From Hetaerina americana (lineage: Eukaryota; Arthropoda; Insecta; Odonata; Calopterygidae), in the NCBI GenBank assembly GCA_022747635.1, contig JAKTNV010000003.1, positions 14,998,911 through 15,062,910 on the forward strand: a stretch of 64,000 bases of DNA, read 5' to 3'. Shown here piece after piece: positions 23,811-37,396 of this stretch (its first letter is position 1; the number at the start of each line of letters is the position of its first letter). Below the pieces are notes generated by a model. It was not told where the DNA came from. It saw only the letters and a list, made by a program, of their open reading frames with translations, and did no database searches. The translations under genes and the position numbers were made by a program.

Positions 23811-24859
23811 CTCCGACGTGCGTCAATGGTTTTGAGGCAATGTTTGTTTGTGTGAGGGACAGGAAGGAATCCAGGATGAGAAATGTATTCATCGGTGAAG
23901 GCGGACGACAAATGAATTAGACAACCGTTTGGCTAAAGAGGGAGGCTTGTGTTTATTCTGTTTGAAAGTTTCGGAATTATCGGACAAATTTGGACGAGTT
24001 TTAAGACCTGAGGAAATGAACGAGTTTTTTGGTCTGTTTTCAATTCAGACTGTCTCACTAGGTACGCGTATTCAATATCTATCCGCCTAGAGAAGAATAA
24101 GGAATCATACCATGACAATATTCCTCGCCATTTTTGAGCTAAGGAAGGAATGTAGAAATTGAGCACATTTTGGCTAAGCGATGAACTGTAGTTTGAAAGC
24201 AATCACGAGGCGGGAGAGAAATGCGGAAGGTAACCGATTAAAATTAAAGCTAACGTAAAACGGAATTGAAAGTAATTTACAACATGGAATAAGAGATATT
24301 CACTCAGATATACATAAACCCGACTAAAATATGGCATTATGTCACCCATACAGTCTTCATTTATAATGAATCTTTTTAACTATAAAATAATTTGAAATAT
24401 CAAAACAAAATCACCAGAGAGAAAATTGACTCAAAAGTTGGAATGGTACGATTACGCTATTCTAGGCAAAATAATTATGAAAATAATTTTTTTTAAGAGC
24501 CCTTCCCATGATCTTTTTAGAAGAACAACATGCTGAGAACAAACGAATCCCATTCCCATTTTTATCTCTTGAGATCGGAATTATTTGCTTTATCAGACAT
24601 TAGGGACGCATCGAAAGATTGAGAGAAGGGTTGTAGGAATTGTGAATAGCCTGAAACATAATGAAACATAATGTCCGCTATAATACCAAAAAGAATGATA
24701 ATTAAGTCCGAATAATAAAAGACTCCAAAGATCGAAAAGCCTATGAGTCCAAAAATGAGTAGCGTGAGAGGAAACGACCGAGAGGGAGAGATGCCCACAT
24801 GCACAACTTCAGAGCAAGCGTGGAAAACAAAAAAGAAAAAAAGAGAATCACTTGCTTTT

Positions 24860-25920
24860 TTTCTTCGGGGTCTGAAGGAGTGCGGTGAGGGTAAGGGGGG
24901 AGACGGGAGTGTGAAGCTGAAAGGCGAGGAAGACAAAAGGCCTGGGGAAGCGACGGGCGATACGATCGCGACTCTTTCGCCGGTGATTATGACGCAAATA
25001 TTAATGGAATTACCGGCTCGAATGAGACTTTACCTCTCTCTCCCTCCAAACGGAAAACGAGCGACGAGATATCTGGAAGAGGGGGACGTGGAAAGGGAGC
25101 GGGTGGACGAGCGAGAGGGGGAGGAGGTGAGTGGAAAGGAAAACGGGGTGACGGGACGGAGGCATGACATTGGAGGGAGCCGGGGTCGGAAATAGTGGAG
25201 TTGATAAGTGTTGAAAGTGGAGGCTCTTTGACGGAGGAAGGGGGCGGGGTTAGGGGAGAGAGGGTGGGAAGAGGGCCGGTGGATTGGGAGGAGAGCACGA
25301 GGGCGGGGGGGAGGAGAAGGAAGGTGATTCCGAAAGGAAAAACAGGGCGGAGGTGGAGAATTTGTCGGCTCTTAATTCGCCCTGAGCTTTTTAGGTGGGT
25401 AAGGGGATGGACGTTCGCTCTGAGGGTGAGCTGGTGGAAGGGCGTGAGGGGCCGGGGAGGGAGGGGGGAGGCGGGGGCACTTGGGGCGGGGGGGGGAGGT
25501 AAGGTACGGGAGCGAGTGAGATAATGGGGGAGTAACGGGGATTTAGGGGCGGGTGGGCGCGGGTGAGGGCGGGAGGGGCGAGGTTTTACGGAACACAAGC
25601 AGCGGTGGTGCACGAGGAGCCAAGGAAGGGGGGAGGCGTGGCGGGCTTTCGGGGAAGAAGGGCGGGCCCGGAGTGCGGGTGCGAGGGAAGAAGCAAGGAA
25701 GCAAATAAAGAAGAAGGATAAGATGTCTCTGCGATAAAACAGAGGACCCATGCAGTAAAAGGGAGGGGGAGGGAGGTCACGGTTGTGGGAAAGGGGGCGG
25801 GGGCAGGGGGTGGGAGGTTAGGAGAGTTTGAATGGGCTCTTCGTGAAATAGGTGTTCCGAAAGAAAGAGGACGGTCGGGGTGTGGGGTGGGTGTTAAAGT
25901 CTCCTTAATGATGGGGCGGG
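24860..25920. other. Large purine-rich GC island, about 1 kb
   Basis: Over about 1 kb the plus strand is mostly G and A, with repeated GGGGG/GGAGG runs (for example 25295-25320, 25445-25500, 25780-25815). This is the longest and most skewed island in the window. A 254-codon minus-strand frame (24987-25751) is Pro/Ser/Leu-rich and is the complement of this tract. It lacks any domain, so it is not called as a gene. Many G-runs are spaced closely enough to allow G-quadruplex formation (inference). Confidence 0.6.
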
Positions 25921-27599
25921 AGTGAAATAATTGTTACGCACTCAGGAAGGCTTTAATTGATGCAATTCCTCTTGCACACTTTGCTCCACCCCCTCCCCGG
26001 TTCCGAAGGGTGGGGTTTTCCCCCCCGCCCCTCCCTCGATTGCGTCTAATTCCTCCCCTTTGGGTAAATAGGGTGAGAAAGAAACCCTCTCTCCGCGCAC
26101 CAAAGGATTTATTTCGCGAAACAAACGTATAAATCTGCAACGCATTCCTCCTTTTAATTCATTTGGGACTTGAGAGAAAATCTTATACTTATGCTGTCGC
26201 AGAGATCTTTCTTAGCCATCTTGAATATATTTAAAACAGATGAAAATCGAAAGTATGACTTTTGTTAGAACGCAATTTATTTCGAGGACTTCCCGTTTTC
26301 ACCTAGTTTTAGCCTTCGAAAGTCATTTTAATGCGGCGACACAATACTATTTTTTCCCCACTTGACTAATTCAAACTTTTTCTATATTTAAGTAAAATAA
26401 CAGAAAAAAATAATGCAGCGCTGTGTCATATTTAATCAACAGTAAATAGACGCTAACATAAAATCATCAAGCATCCTGAAAATTCGAAAAGGCCCTCAGG
26501 TGTATAGCCTAAAGAATTTTTTTAATGTAGTCACGACTGGTATTGATTGATAGCACCCTTAATTAATCGGATTTTATTAATTCTTCTTGAGAAATGCTTG
26601 ATGAACAATTATATTTATGCACACAAATTATCAAATTTAGTAAATTACACATTTATAAAAGAGGAAGTTTATTTTCTCGGAGTAAGGAAAAATATTACTA
26701 TTTACAACATAATAGGGATGCTTTTAAAGCTTTACACTACTTATTCCCTAATGCGCCTGCTCCTCGCTGTAATTAATATGAATGAGGAAATGCATCATTT
26801 CCGACGTAAAGAAGAATTGATTATGAAATAGATTAATTGAACCCGCTGAAAAGTTAAGAGAATTTATCACATTGTAATGAAATGCATAGGATGCGTATTT
26901 ATCGCGTCGTTAGAAAACCGAAACACCGGGTTCGGAGAATTAATGCCAGCAATAATTATTTGTACTCTCGGGCATAATCCCATTAATTTACACCCGCTCC
27001 GAATGTAATGGGTAAAGAGACACGTATGGAGATGCTGCGGGAGCCACCGCACCATCAATGTTATTTGCAGGCATGGACGTAGACATAAACAGAAATCCAT
27101 CAGGTGGATGCGACAGCAAATGCGTTTTCATCCAATCATTTGAATCGTGGGAAAGGAAAGATGACATTATAAAAAAGGTATAATGAAGACGCCGTCATTT
27201 ACCGACGTGAGCATATAATTTGATGGGGGATAACGTGCCGAGGGTGTGTTCGTGCGGACGCATTTATAGGCTTCTGTTACTGGGCAACCAAGCCGTCTAT
27301 GGCAGCTGCAAACGCTCGCGCGTTCGTTTAAGTATTCCATTTGTGGTTTTAGGCTTCGCTCGGCGAGTGTTGCTTTTGGGCGGATGGGGTGGGTGGGAGG
27401 GGGGGTAGAAGTGGAGGGAATGCACGCACCAAGTGCACAGATGACCCCTCGTCCCCAATCCCCGCCCCCACCAACGGATATCCTCCCCCGATGCCGTTTC
27501 ATTACGTCTGCCGAACTCATCCGTGTATTCCCACGCGCTGAGATCCATCCACCCGGGACATGCTGACACGGAGGGTAACGCAGAGTTATCATTGGTATT
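25921..27599. other. Non-coding stretch
   Basis: AT-rich DNA without recognised genes. A small GC-rich block lies at 27360-27500. Confidence 0.5.
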
Positions 27600-28330
27600 C
27601 TACCGTTTAAAGTAGGTTCCGGTTGGACTCAGACTACGCAACGTTACAACGAGATATTCCTCTGGATCCCCCAACAAACCACATCCTGACATCCGAAACT
27701 GAAATAAACACTTCCTCAATTCCGCACCCTTCCTTCCTCCCTTCATTCTGTCCGATATGCATATGCCATTCTTACTATTCCTACCCCTTACTCGCTTGTC
27801 TAACGTTCTCCCTTCTATAACATCTTCTTCCAATATCTCATTGCCAATCAAAATGCTCTGCATTCACCTTTCCTGTCTCTATTTGATTCATCCCAACAAT
27901 ACCCTCTCCTCTTTACCCTGCCTAGCACTTCCTCGTTTGTTTTCCTTCCTGCCCTTTACACCTTTTTCCCTACATTCTTCTCCACAGCCATATTAAAAAA
28001 TCCTATAACATTTGCATATCATCGTGCTTCAATGACTATATTTCTGCGCCGTACAAAACCACAATCCGTAACAAAGTCGTAACAAACCTTTTCTCAACTT
28101 ACTTACTCAACGTCCCTGTCATCAATTACCTCGTCCTCGTGAAAGAAGTATTGCCCAACGCAATTCCTCACCTTATGTCGCTCTACTTTGACCATTTTGG
28201 TCCAGAACACTTCCGAAATAGGTCAAATGTTTCTCCTCTCCTAGGTTATGAACTCATATTTCCAAATTTCCATAGCTCTTCTCTTTCTCGAAAACCGTAG
28301 AGATGTTGGATTTTATTTTTTACTTTTTTG
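27600..28330 (-). pseudogene. Decayed LINE fragment (second family, minus strand)
   Basis: On the minus strand the order is: FGSVLDQNGQSS-like (near 28225), LMTGTLSK-like, VTTLLRIVVLYGAE-like, a RRM segment, then ANEEVLGRV. It closes with MQSILIGNEILEEDVIEGRT (27863-27804), continuing into LDKRVRGRN. This is the C-terminal part of the same LINE family as 57290-59040. Several stops and frame changes interrupt it. Confidence 0.68.
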
Positions 28331-28385
28331 TTTTTTAATACGTCAATCATCAAGCATTAAAATCTTCCCCAACTTTCATCTATTT

Positions 28386-28556
28386 GAATGCAACAATTTC
28401 AGAGTGTAAAAGTCATTCACCTTGACTGGGATTCGAACCCAGATCCCTCAATATCTGGTCGAGTGCTTTAGCCAGGTAAGCTATGAAGGCATCCTCCTAA
28501 ACTCTGATACTCCGTTAAAAGTTACTATGGCGGCATCTCCCGCAGTTTCTTTGGAA
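28386..28556. mobile_element. Fold-back member of the tRNA-like repeat family with 11-bp target duplication
   Basis: The left part (28386 to about 28507) is the antisense tRNA-like module beginning GCAACAATTTCAGAG. The right part (about 28508-28556) is the sense 3' segment ending CGCAGTTTCTTTGGAA. The two halves do not overlap; about 20 bp of the standard unit is missing at the junction. The direct repeat TTCATCTATTT flanks it at 28375-28385 and 28557-28567. Confidence 0.85.
28418..28490 (-). tRNA. Diverged tRNA-like module in the fold-back repeat
   Basis: Same 73-nt layout as 783-855, with substitutions in the acceptor and D arms. The B box is intact (GGTTCGAATCC on the minus strand). The A box is weakened, so it is probably not transcribed. 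Confidence 0.45.
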
Positions 28557-28567
28557 TTCATCTATTT

Positions 28568-31500
28568 TCCTTCAGAGGACAGTTTATGGACTGATGACTA
28601 GCGATGCCATTGATCAATCTGGACACTGTGAAGAGGAGGAGAGCCAATCAATCAATAATTTTCGAATTCCATCATTTATTTAAACTTTTAGGTCCAGTAA
28701 CTCATTTTAACTCCACTGTGACTGACTGGCTCCGAGTTCAAACGAAAAATATTTGTATTCACTTATCCGCACACGGGTCGCAAAAGTTACATACCGTCCG
28801 AAGACAAGGTCATCAAGCATGTACCTCAATTCGGTAGATACCAATTACATTCATAACTTATGTCCACGAAAATTTTAAGTCATTTTTTAGTCTCTCTGTA
28901 TTTTAACTTTTCATGATTCTACGTCCTAATGCTATCAACACAAAAATCTAGTAAACCGTTCTAAAAATCATATGACTAGTGTCTGTGGATTATTAGCGTT
29001 ATTTTCCTTGAGATGCCGATATAAGCTCGTGAGTCAACTTTATGAACACCTGTCAGAATCTGATTCAGCGAATTTACTGACTATCTTACACATTGCAGAG
29101 TATAAAATAAGGAGAAGCGTACCTCACCAAACTAGAGCAATGCTCTACTTGAATCTAGTGACGTGAACACGTGTAAACGTCAAGGTTTTTATTTAGATAT
29201 GTAAACATTAAATGTAGTAAAATATAAAATATTACATAAATCGCCTCAAGGCCAAAATACTTCTCAATTCTAGTGCTTAAAAATATTACGTGATCAAGCT
29301 CCCTCGCAATCGTACCCATTGACATGTTATCTGTGATTAGATTAAAAGCAACTGCCAGAACAACAATATGCTACAACAAAGACTTGCTCCCTGCTGAGAG
29401 TTCTCAAGACCCACTCACTGCAATGCTATGCGTCTCGATTTAGTGGCAGAAATAACGGTTGTGAGCTAAAAATCAAAAGGAAAAGCACGAGATTAAATGC
29501 AAAATGCTTATTCGAATTAAAACAGCGAAGAGGCAAATACTCGCAGGAGGAACATATACTCACCAGATGTAACATCTTTTCAAAATTAGCATCAAAAGTC
29601 ATTTCGCACGGTGGAGAACACTTTCCAGCCGGATGAAACGGAGGGGATGAAACGGGGCTCGGAATAAGACCAAGGGAACCGCATAATCTCGCTCACCGCC
29701 CACGCGAAATCGCACTGAATAAACTCACGTCACCGTTCAATGCCTCGAGAAGTGATTCATAGAGCTGGGCTGACACCCTCCGGTTTCCGTTGTTCAGTCT
29801 TTCCTGAAGGCGCACCCATAGAGGGGTTGGGGGGCGTTCGACGTCTCGGGGGAAATTCCCCCGCAAGCAAAGAATAAGAAAAAGATAGGGAGAGGAGGAA
29901 GGGAGACAAGAGGAGACGAAAAAAACAGGGACGACATTGGCCTGCACTTGATGCCCTTCACCTCCTTGGCCCTTAAATCTCTCGCGGCGGACATATGGAA
30001 TTAAAAGGATCCGGGAGAAGGGAGGGAGGGAAGGGAAACGGAAAAGTGATGGAAAAAGACCTGGACCTGGAGATATCGGAGGAGAGTGAGGAGGACACGG
30101 GGAGAGGAAAAAAAATGTCCATCCTAAATAGGAAAAAAATTGGAAATCTTTTCCAGGAGAGCGAAGCTTCTGATATGGAGAGAGTGGGGTGGGGGGTGAG
30201 ACGAAGTTTGGAGGAGGGGTGGGGGAAGGTGAGGGATGGGGAGGCAGGGATTAGTTGATGAGGGAACTCTTGGGGTGAAACGAAGAGGGAGAGATGAATG
30301 TGTTGGCCTGGGAGATGTTTCGAAGCGCCAATCCCAGGTAGAAATCGTCCACAATGAGTGTTAAATAGTTAACCAGAGCAATAAAACAAGAGTCAATGTT
30401 ATACTTGGATAATAGGAGTTTTTGTAGACTTAAACTATGCACATTCTACGACTATGTGCTACTCCCTGAGCCAACAATGAGGCTATAGTAAGTGTTCGCT
30501 GAACGGTAATTAAGAAAATCTGTCATTTGAAGTAGAAATTAAAAGAGAATTTGGAATTAGTTTTTGAGTAATCTGAATGGTTTTGCATATTTTTTCCTTC
30601 TTTGGTGCAACCAATTTGACGCGTGACAAATACTTTACGTCCATTCGAGCGACAATCAACTCGTATTTTCCACAGGTTTTCATTGTGCTCATGTCTATCG
30701 ATGATCATTATGTTAGAACCATTTTGAAAGTTAGCATAAAACTCATACACCCTACTTCTTTGGGCTTAGGGTTGGTTTTGCATGCGCTCTTCGCTTACTG
30801 CCTGACTAACATCCTTGTATGCTCTTAAAACTATCAGTCAAAACCAATAACACCGACTGTGAAAGCCGGTACTACGAAATTTGCAAAGTCCGGCAAACAA
30901 TAATGTGAAACTTGTCCTAAACCTTAAGACACTTAATTAATTTGCCTAAAAGTTCGTTTTTAAATCTCAAAATCTCAAAATTCAGTTTTAGATAGATTGT
31001 AAAAAATCCTACAATATACCAAATAATTTTGACTCCGGTATAATTTCTGAATTTTCCAATGTAATTATCACATGTAGCCGTAAAAATACATCTACGGGAC
31101 ACTATATCTACTGGAAATCAATGTTATGCGAGCGTTAGCCATTCCTTTAATTCAGCGTTAGAAAATAGATTTGCAAACCAAAGAAACGACAGCACAAAAT
31201 CCTTAAACTGCTTGGCGTGATTACGTACGCATAAACGTCGACATGCCACTGACGACCGACACGGGAAAGCAATATCGCCAACACGGATGGTCCGCGTGGC
31301 ATACATCGACCACACGGAGACTACAACTTTCAGGACTGAGCCCGGCATCGCGCCGCCCAAAGCGAAGGAGATCTCGAGGTGGAAGGGAGAGCGTTGAGTG
31401 GGCGGAGGCGTCGAGGAGAGGAAATATATGGAACGGCGGAAGACAAGGGTGGAAGGAAAGGAGGAGGAAGGGAGGGGAGGGCGGGTGGGGTGAAATAAGG

Positions 31501-32478
31501 CTGGAGGGGGAGTAAGAAGGAGATGAATGGGGAAAAGGAGAGATATTGGAGGGCGGGGGGCGGGGCGGGGGAAATGAAAGGGGAGGAGTGGAGGCGAGGC
31601 ACGTGCGTTAGACAGGTGAAGTCGTCGTCAGGGGAAACGAGGAATGGGTGGGTGTGGGGAGGGGGTTGAGGGGGGGTGGGGAAGAGGGATGAGGAGGCGG
31701 GGGGGGTGGTCGGAGTGGGTGGGTGGAGGAAAGAGGTGAAGTGAAGTTACACGACTCCCTCCTGCACGACTCTAACCTGGGCTTTCCGATTCTCAGCTCG
31801 TCAGAACCGAGATTAAGACGTCCAAAGAGCGCCGTGTTTTTCGAACGGTGAGGATTCTGTCGCCCGTGGGGCAAGAAAAATAAAACAGCTTAAAATTTGT
31901 TAGTACTACGAATAAAAAACCAAAATCTGATGAAACACATCAGAAAACGGATTTGATGAATCAAAAACGGAAACTTGGGTTATTAATCCGCTGGTCTATG
32001 TCGCCCTCTAAGTGAAGTATAGAGGCACTCGTATTTACTCACATGATCCTAGGGCGATAGAGAATAGATAGGGTGAGTGTATGGGATTTGGATTGGAGCT
32101 CGGTGTAGGGAGAAAGGTGGCTTTTCATCAATCGAAGAAAGGATTACTTAAGCTAAGGTTATGAAGTGAGGAGCATTTAATTAAAAAATTAGAATAAGGT
32201 AGAATAATTTTTTTTATGGTTAATATTTAAAAGGCCTGTATCAATTCCAACATAATGATACGCACTGATTGACGATCTTGAGGTTATAATCGACAGTAAA
32301 ATTACGATTTATTAATTTTTTTTAACTTTGAGTTATATGATTAACATATGTGATAAATCGTCATTTTATGGAGGAAAATCACTCCAAAGTTGCCAATCAA
32401 TATGACTTATTTGGCCATATGATCTTATTGGCGTTTCCTTATGCACTGAAGTTCTTCATGACACCGGGTCGTTATATA
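28568..32478. other. Non-coding stretch with two purine-rich islands
   Basis: No gene recognised. Purine-rich tracts lie at 29990-30260 and 31320-31740, the latter with GGGGGG runs. Remaining sequence is AT-rich and unassigned. Confidence 0.5.
31320..31740. other. Purine-skewed G-rich island
   Basis: The plus strand is nearly all purine over long stretches (31430-31500, 31640-31740). Open frames on both strands are compositional. Confidence 0.55.
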
Positions 32479-33395
32479 CAGGGTCGCACCCAAAAGTGGT
32501 AGGACTGACTTTTTTACAAGAATTTTATTCACGATATACTTACACCGACTTAATAATCTTCAGAGTGTGCTCCTTGAGCTGCTACACACTTAGTATAACG
32601 TTGCTCCCATTCCCCGTACTCCCGCTGGAAATTTTCTTTGGGTATGCCGTTGATGACCCTCGTCGAAGCCTCTTGAATGGACTTTATCGAGTCAAAACGT
32701 CGTCCCTTGAGCTGTCTCTTCATCAGGGGGAAGAAGAAGAAGTCCGGTGGTGCCAGATCGGGGGAATAGGGCGGGTGCGGCAACGTGGCAACGCCGTATT
32801 TGGCCGTTGCCTGTTGGTCGACACTCAGAATTTTTGGCACCATCTTGGCGCACACCTTGCGCATGGCAAAAACCTGTGAAATAATGCGTTGGACGTTGGA
32901 TGCAGACAGACCCAACTGGTCTGCAATTTCTTCACTGGTTAAGCGTCGGTCTGTGTTCAGCTGTGTCCTCGCTCTTTCCACATTCGTGTCAGTTCTTGCC
33001 GTCGACGGCCGTCCGGAGCGATGGTCGTCTTCAACGAGCTCCCTACCCTCTTTAAACAACTTGTGCCACTCAAATACCGTGGAGTGGCTTAAGGCAGTGT
33101 CCCCATAAGCTTGCTTGATCATATCGAGGGTCTCAGTTGCCGTCTTCCCGAGTTTCGCACAAAACTTCACGGAATAACGTTGCTCTAAATTCAGATTCAT
33201 TTTGTTTTTCGACGCGAACAAAAAACTTGCTTCACTAAAAACGGCGTCCTCACTCAACGACAGCCCGCAGGTGACTGAGGTTGGTGTCGGTCTGTTGCTA
33301 AGAGCCCCCTCCACCTTACCCTGCCAGGCAGACCCCCCTCCACCGCTCCGTTCGCGCCAGAGAAAATCAGTCCTACCACTTTTGGGTGCGACGAG
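32479..33395 (-). mobile_element. Internally deleted mariner element (917 bp) with TIRs and TA duplication
   Basis: The terminal inverted repeats share GTCGCACCCAAAAGTGGTAG plus six further bases, and TA flanks both ends (32477-32478 and 33396-33397). At 917 bp it is about 0.4 kb shorter than a typical 1.3 kb mariner. The missing part is the middle of the transposase gene. Ends look well conserved, so it could be mobilised in trans (inference). Confidence 0.93.
32550..33200 (-). CDS. Mariner transposase with in-frame deletion of the catalytic core
   Basis: I chose the ATG at 33198-33200 (MNLNLEQRYSVKF), which matches mariner N-termini. The frame upstream is also open, but it reads through the terminal repeat. 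The 216-residue product keeps the bipartite helix-turn-helix DNA-binding domain (about 1-120), including SGRPSTARTD and LGLSASNVQRI, and the KMVPKILS linker. After about residue 128 it jumps to YSPDLAPPDFFFFP, with the third catalytic Asp, and the normal C-terminus. The segments carrying the first two Asp residues (GDE and HDNAP motifs) are absent. The deletion keeps the frame. It cannot be catalytic, but it could still bind the terminal repeats. Confidence 0.88.
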   Translation of the reverse strand: MNLNLEQRYSVKFCAKLGKTATETLDMIKQAYGDTALSHSTVFEWHKLFKEGRELVEDDHRSGRPSTARTDTNVERARTQLNTDRRLTSEEIADQLGLSASNVQRIISQVFAMRKVCAKMVPKILSVDQQATAKYGVATLPHPPYSPDLAPPDFFFFPLMKRQLKGRRFDSIKSIQEASTRVINGIPKENFQREYGEWEQRYTKCVAAQGAHSEDY

Positions 33396-34809
33396 TATAT
33401 CCAAAGATAGTCTTCATGAATTATGTTAGTGTCACTTATGAATAAAACTAAATTCTGTGAAGAAAATTTTAGGTACGGTATCATAGTTTTAACTTGTTTC
33501 GGAGAATCGAAGTCACAGAGCCCTATCCATAACGTTATATATATTTATTAGTGCAATCATTTTTTCATTTACAGCTTTAAGAAGACGTTTTGTGCAGCAT
33601 GCGCAGCATTCAGGTTTTAGTATGGAGCATATGAAAATGCGAAATAGCCGCTATTTGCAGAAACACAAGTGAGGAGCCATGTTTCTACTCGCCATTTTGA
33701 TCCCATTATAAAATATGTTCATGCACGTGAAATTATCTTGCGGATTATGGCGTGGGGGAAAACCTGCGTGGCATTGCGGTTGGAATCAGACTCTCTGGGA
33801 AATCAAATTCCAGTCTGCTTTGATTCCTCTTCACAGAAATTTGAATCAGGTGATATTGTTACCATATAATTGTTTTCCCAATCATCCTGGTGAATTTCCA
33901 CAACTTAAATACTGATTAGCCAATCAACCCGACATCGAGCGGCTGGGCACTTGCGGTAACGAGATCGCTTCGAAATAATGTGGGAATCGGCGCCTCGTCC
34001 ACGGCAACAAATTGAGGTGGGAGGGAAACTTGCGCGTGGCACGTCCACGCTCCACCCGCTCCACCTGAATTAAAAGAAGCACGCCCACAAGCCAGACGGA
34101 GTACTATCAATCAAATAAAATCACCCTTTCACCAACCCACAGAGTCATTTGGCTCACCTGAAAGGATTTGCGATCGAATTGCAAATTTCTCTCAAAGGCT
34201 CGAGCCCAAACAAATCCCTGCCATACTCCCATCTTTCGGCTCGCTAGGTCAACTTTTAGATTTAGAGAATACATATTGTATAAAACTGTATCATTATTTA
34301 CCGTAGATGATCTATAATTTACAAGTACATTGATCAGCCTCAGAGCACTGCTGCATATGAATGTAGACTTTGTGGACTACTAGTATAGTCATGGGTAGAA
34401 GGACTCTCGAATAATTTTTACCACCTGAACCACTTCGCCTAGCACCGCTCCTGTTAGGACCATTCCATGGAGAAGCGCCCAGAAAGCATTTGTTGGATAA
34501 AAATATTTTTCATTATTTAATTTCAAAATACCTAAGAAAGTTGTGGACTATGTTTTTCCTGAAAACGGCATAATTTCACCAATGTGACATGGCAAGACGC
34601 AATGAATAAACTAAATTGACCATTATGCATTGACACGAACGAGATTAGCGCATAAATACAATGAAATTCATTCAAGGACGAACAGTATACGCAAACTTTT
34701 AACCGCATCCTCTTTTCACTTGATAATTATTACCAATGTTTTAGTTTCTTCACAGCAAATAACAAATGTCGTGGCATACTTTTGGGGTTCAATCGTTACG
34801 CGGGTCTAT

Positions 34810-35180
34810 GTCACGCCCCCCCCTCCTCAGCTCTCTCTTCCTCTCCACCTCTTCCTAACCTCACTCCGAATCCATCTTCCCCGTCGATTTCACCTGGCCA
34901 CCTTCGCCATGCCCACTTTTGCTCGGGCCATTCCCTTGCGCCCTCGCCTCCCTTCCCTCCCCGTAGTTACCAATTCCTCCTACCGCGACGCGACTGGGGA
35001 ACCGCACGGACAGTCGATGCGGTGAGTAGCCGGCCTCCATCCCCCAACAACCCTCGCCATCGCCCACGGTGACTCCGGACGGAGGCTTTAGCGGTTTCAT
35101 GCGCGATCACAATCGCATTAGTCGGGGGTCGGGAGGGGCAGAGGAAAATCGGGGAGGGGGCGTAGAGGGGATGCTGGCTC
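34810..35180. other. GC-rich island
   Basis: It is pyrimidine-rich on the plus strand to about 34985, then purine-rich from about 35120. Open frames are compositional. Confidence 0.5.
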
Positions 35181-37396
35181 ACTTCTGCACGGGTGGTGAT
35201 GAACACAAAATGTTGTGGTATGAAGGATCCTTAGAAAATTCTTTTTACCTGAGACCAGCATTATGGCAACGAGGAGGAGTGGCAGAAAACAAGTACATAT
35301 ATACTCGAAAGGGTGCATAAAAAGCTTTCAAAAGGTATAATCAAAATAGGTAGATCTTTTTCCACTGAAAAACAGAGCCAGTTGATAAAATTTGTTGGGG
35401 CTATAACACTAACTAACACACCAGCTTAAATATGATAAACGGAGCGTAACTATCTATCAAGTTTTTTATATATTGAACCGTCAATAGGAGAGGATGGAAC
35501 TGAAAAACAAATGCTAGAGCAATTAATCGTGTCACTCTAGCGAATTACCGATGACAACTAGATCTGTCCGTCACCACTATTGTGATGGTTAGGGAAGAAT
35601 GAACGTTTACATCTGACGGACCCCGAGGCTACTCCTCATATTTTATCTCAATCGGTCTGATCTAACGTGTTGCGTCTCAGCAAAGTAAAAGCATTTCCTT
35701 TCGTTGCCAAAGGAGCTCGAATTCTGATTTTTCTACTGCACCTGTAACCCTTACTTTCCTCTGGCAACAATGTTTCAAATTCACTAAGTAGGAGTAGGTA
35801 CTTGAATTTTTTATTATCCTTTTAGTTTTTATGTACGTGAAGCATAAATTATTACCATAAATATTCCTTTTTATCATGATATTCTTTCACATGAATACCA
35901 TCATCAAAACACCGGAATTTTGACCTAGATCTGGCTTTCCTCAGATGCCAGAGTATGAAAAACCTCATAACCATAAGTTTTCCCCCTTTCGCGCGATTGG
36001 ATAAAAGGAAGGATTGGATCTCCAACTGAATTGGATATTCGTGATAAATTATTCAAGGGCCAAATTGTTTCATTTTTTGAAGGATCAAATATTTGGGGTG
36101 GATTTTTCAAACAATAAATATATCTATCATTTTGTCATCTAACGCGACACAGGTATAACAAACGAATGGTTGTCTTCGGAAAAGATTCGATCAGGACACT
36201 TGGAAAGGTTGGTAGTTTATTCTCATTGTTCACTTCTTCATTCTATTTCTTGCAAGATCGCACCTAAGGGTTAGAGTTATTGAACTTTAAATATTTTTCA
36301 GAGGTATTTCTCGTCTTTTTGTTGCATGCGATTCGCGATCCGTGCAGCAACCACTGAAGTATTTAAATGACGGAAAATAATTTAAAAACATGAATATCAG
36401 GACAAGGAAAATATTAACTTGCGACATGAATAAGCTAAGGTACTTTAAGCTCAAAACATAGGAACTGCCTCGTATAAAAGGAAATATTATTAAATCGGCG
36501 ATGAAGTAAACTCATATAATTTTAATTTTAATATTCTAGATTAGAATACATCATTAATAAGACGCGGAGCCGTATTAAATAATAAACGAATGTAATTAAA
36601 TTACAATTAATGGAAAAAGTTCGATTTATCAATGACCATCCTTCGTGCGATGAATCACATGGGTCATTAATGTAAAAAACAACACTAAGTTTAGTTGCAA
36701 ATTAGCTAAGTCACACGGCTGACTTAAATAATTCGCAACTGCTCTCATGCATTTCTCCTCGAATCATTTGAAAACGAAGAACAATTTCAAAATACCATAG
36801 AAGTTGAACCAATTAACCAACCTTTGAATTATTAGTACTTGCGTATAAACTAAAGCATACGTGACTCATGGAACGACAATAGTGTAAGTGAAATGGGATT
36901 AAGTGAAGTGCCATTTGTTCAGAGACTTTTGATAAGTAGAGTGCCTTAACTGAAGAGTTTTTAACGTACATTTGAATGCATAAGTATCAAAACCTTTTTC
37001 CATGTGACTAAAAATAGCGTTCTGATGAAATATAATTGAAACATACTGATAGGTAGACCATATCTGATTCCAAAGACGTCCATTTTGCGTAAAAGTGGGG
37101 CAAAAACATCTGTCGCATCCCTCTCCATCTACATCTCTAGTTTATACCTACGGATTTTAATTAATCTCCTCTGTTGTATTATTACTATTTTTCTTTAGGC
37201 ATACCCGTCAATGCAATTGGAAAACCATATTTTATGGGTTTTGTTTACTCTTTTATCATATCGCGTCATAGCTCACGGATGCCACGATGGGTAATCGACT
37301 TGGAGATTGGGTTTCTAATAGAAACAACCTAATTCAAACTCGTGGCCCTCCAGTAGGTGGCATAACGATGCATCAACTACGTAATAGAGTTATCTT

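Noticed and set aside
24987..25751. 254-codon minus-strand open frame
   Set aside because: Complement of a purine-rich tract; Pro/Ser/Leu low complexity, no domain, overlapped by equally open frames on the other strand.
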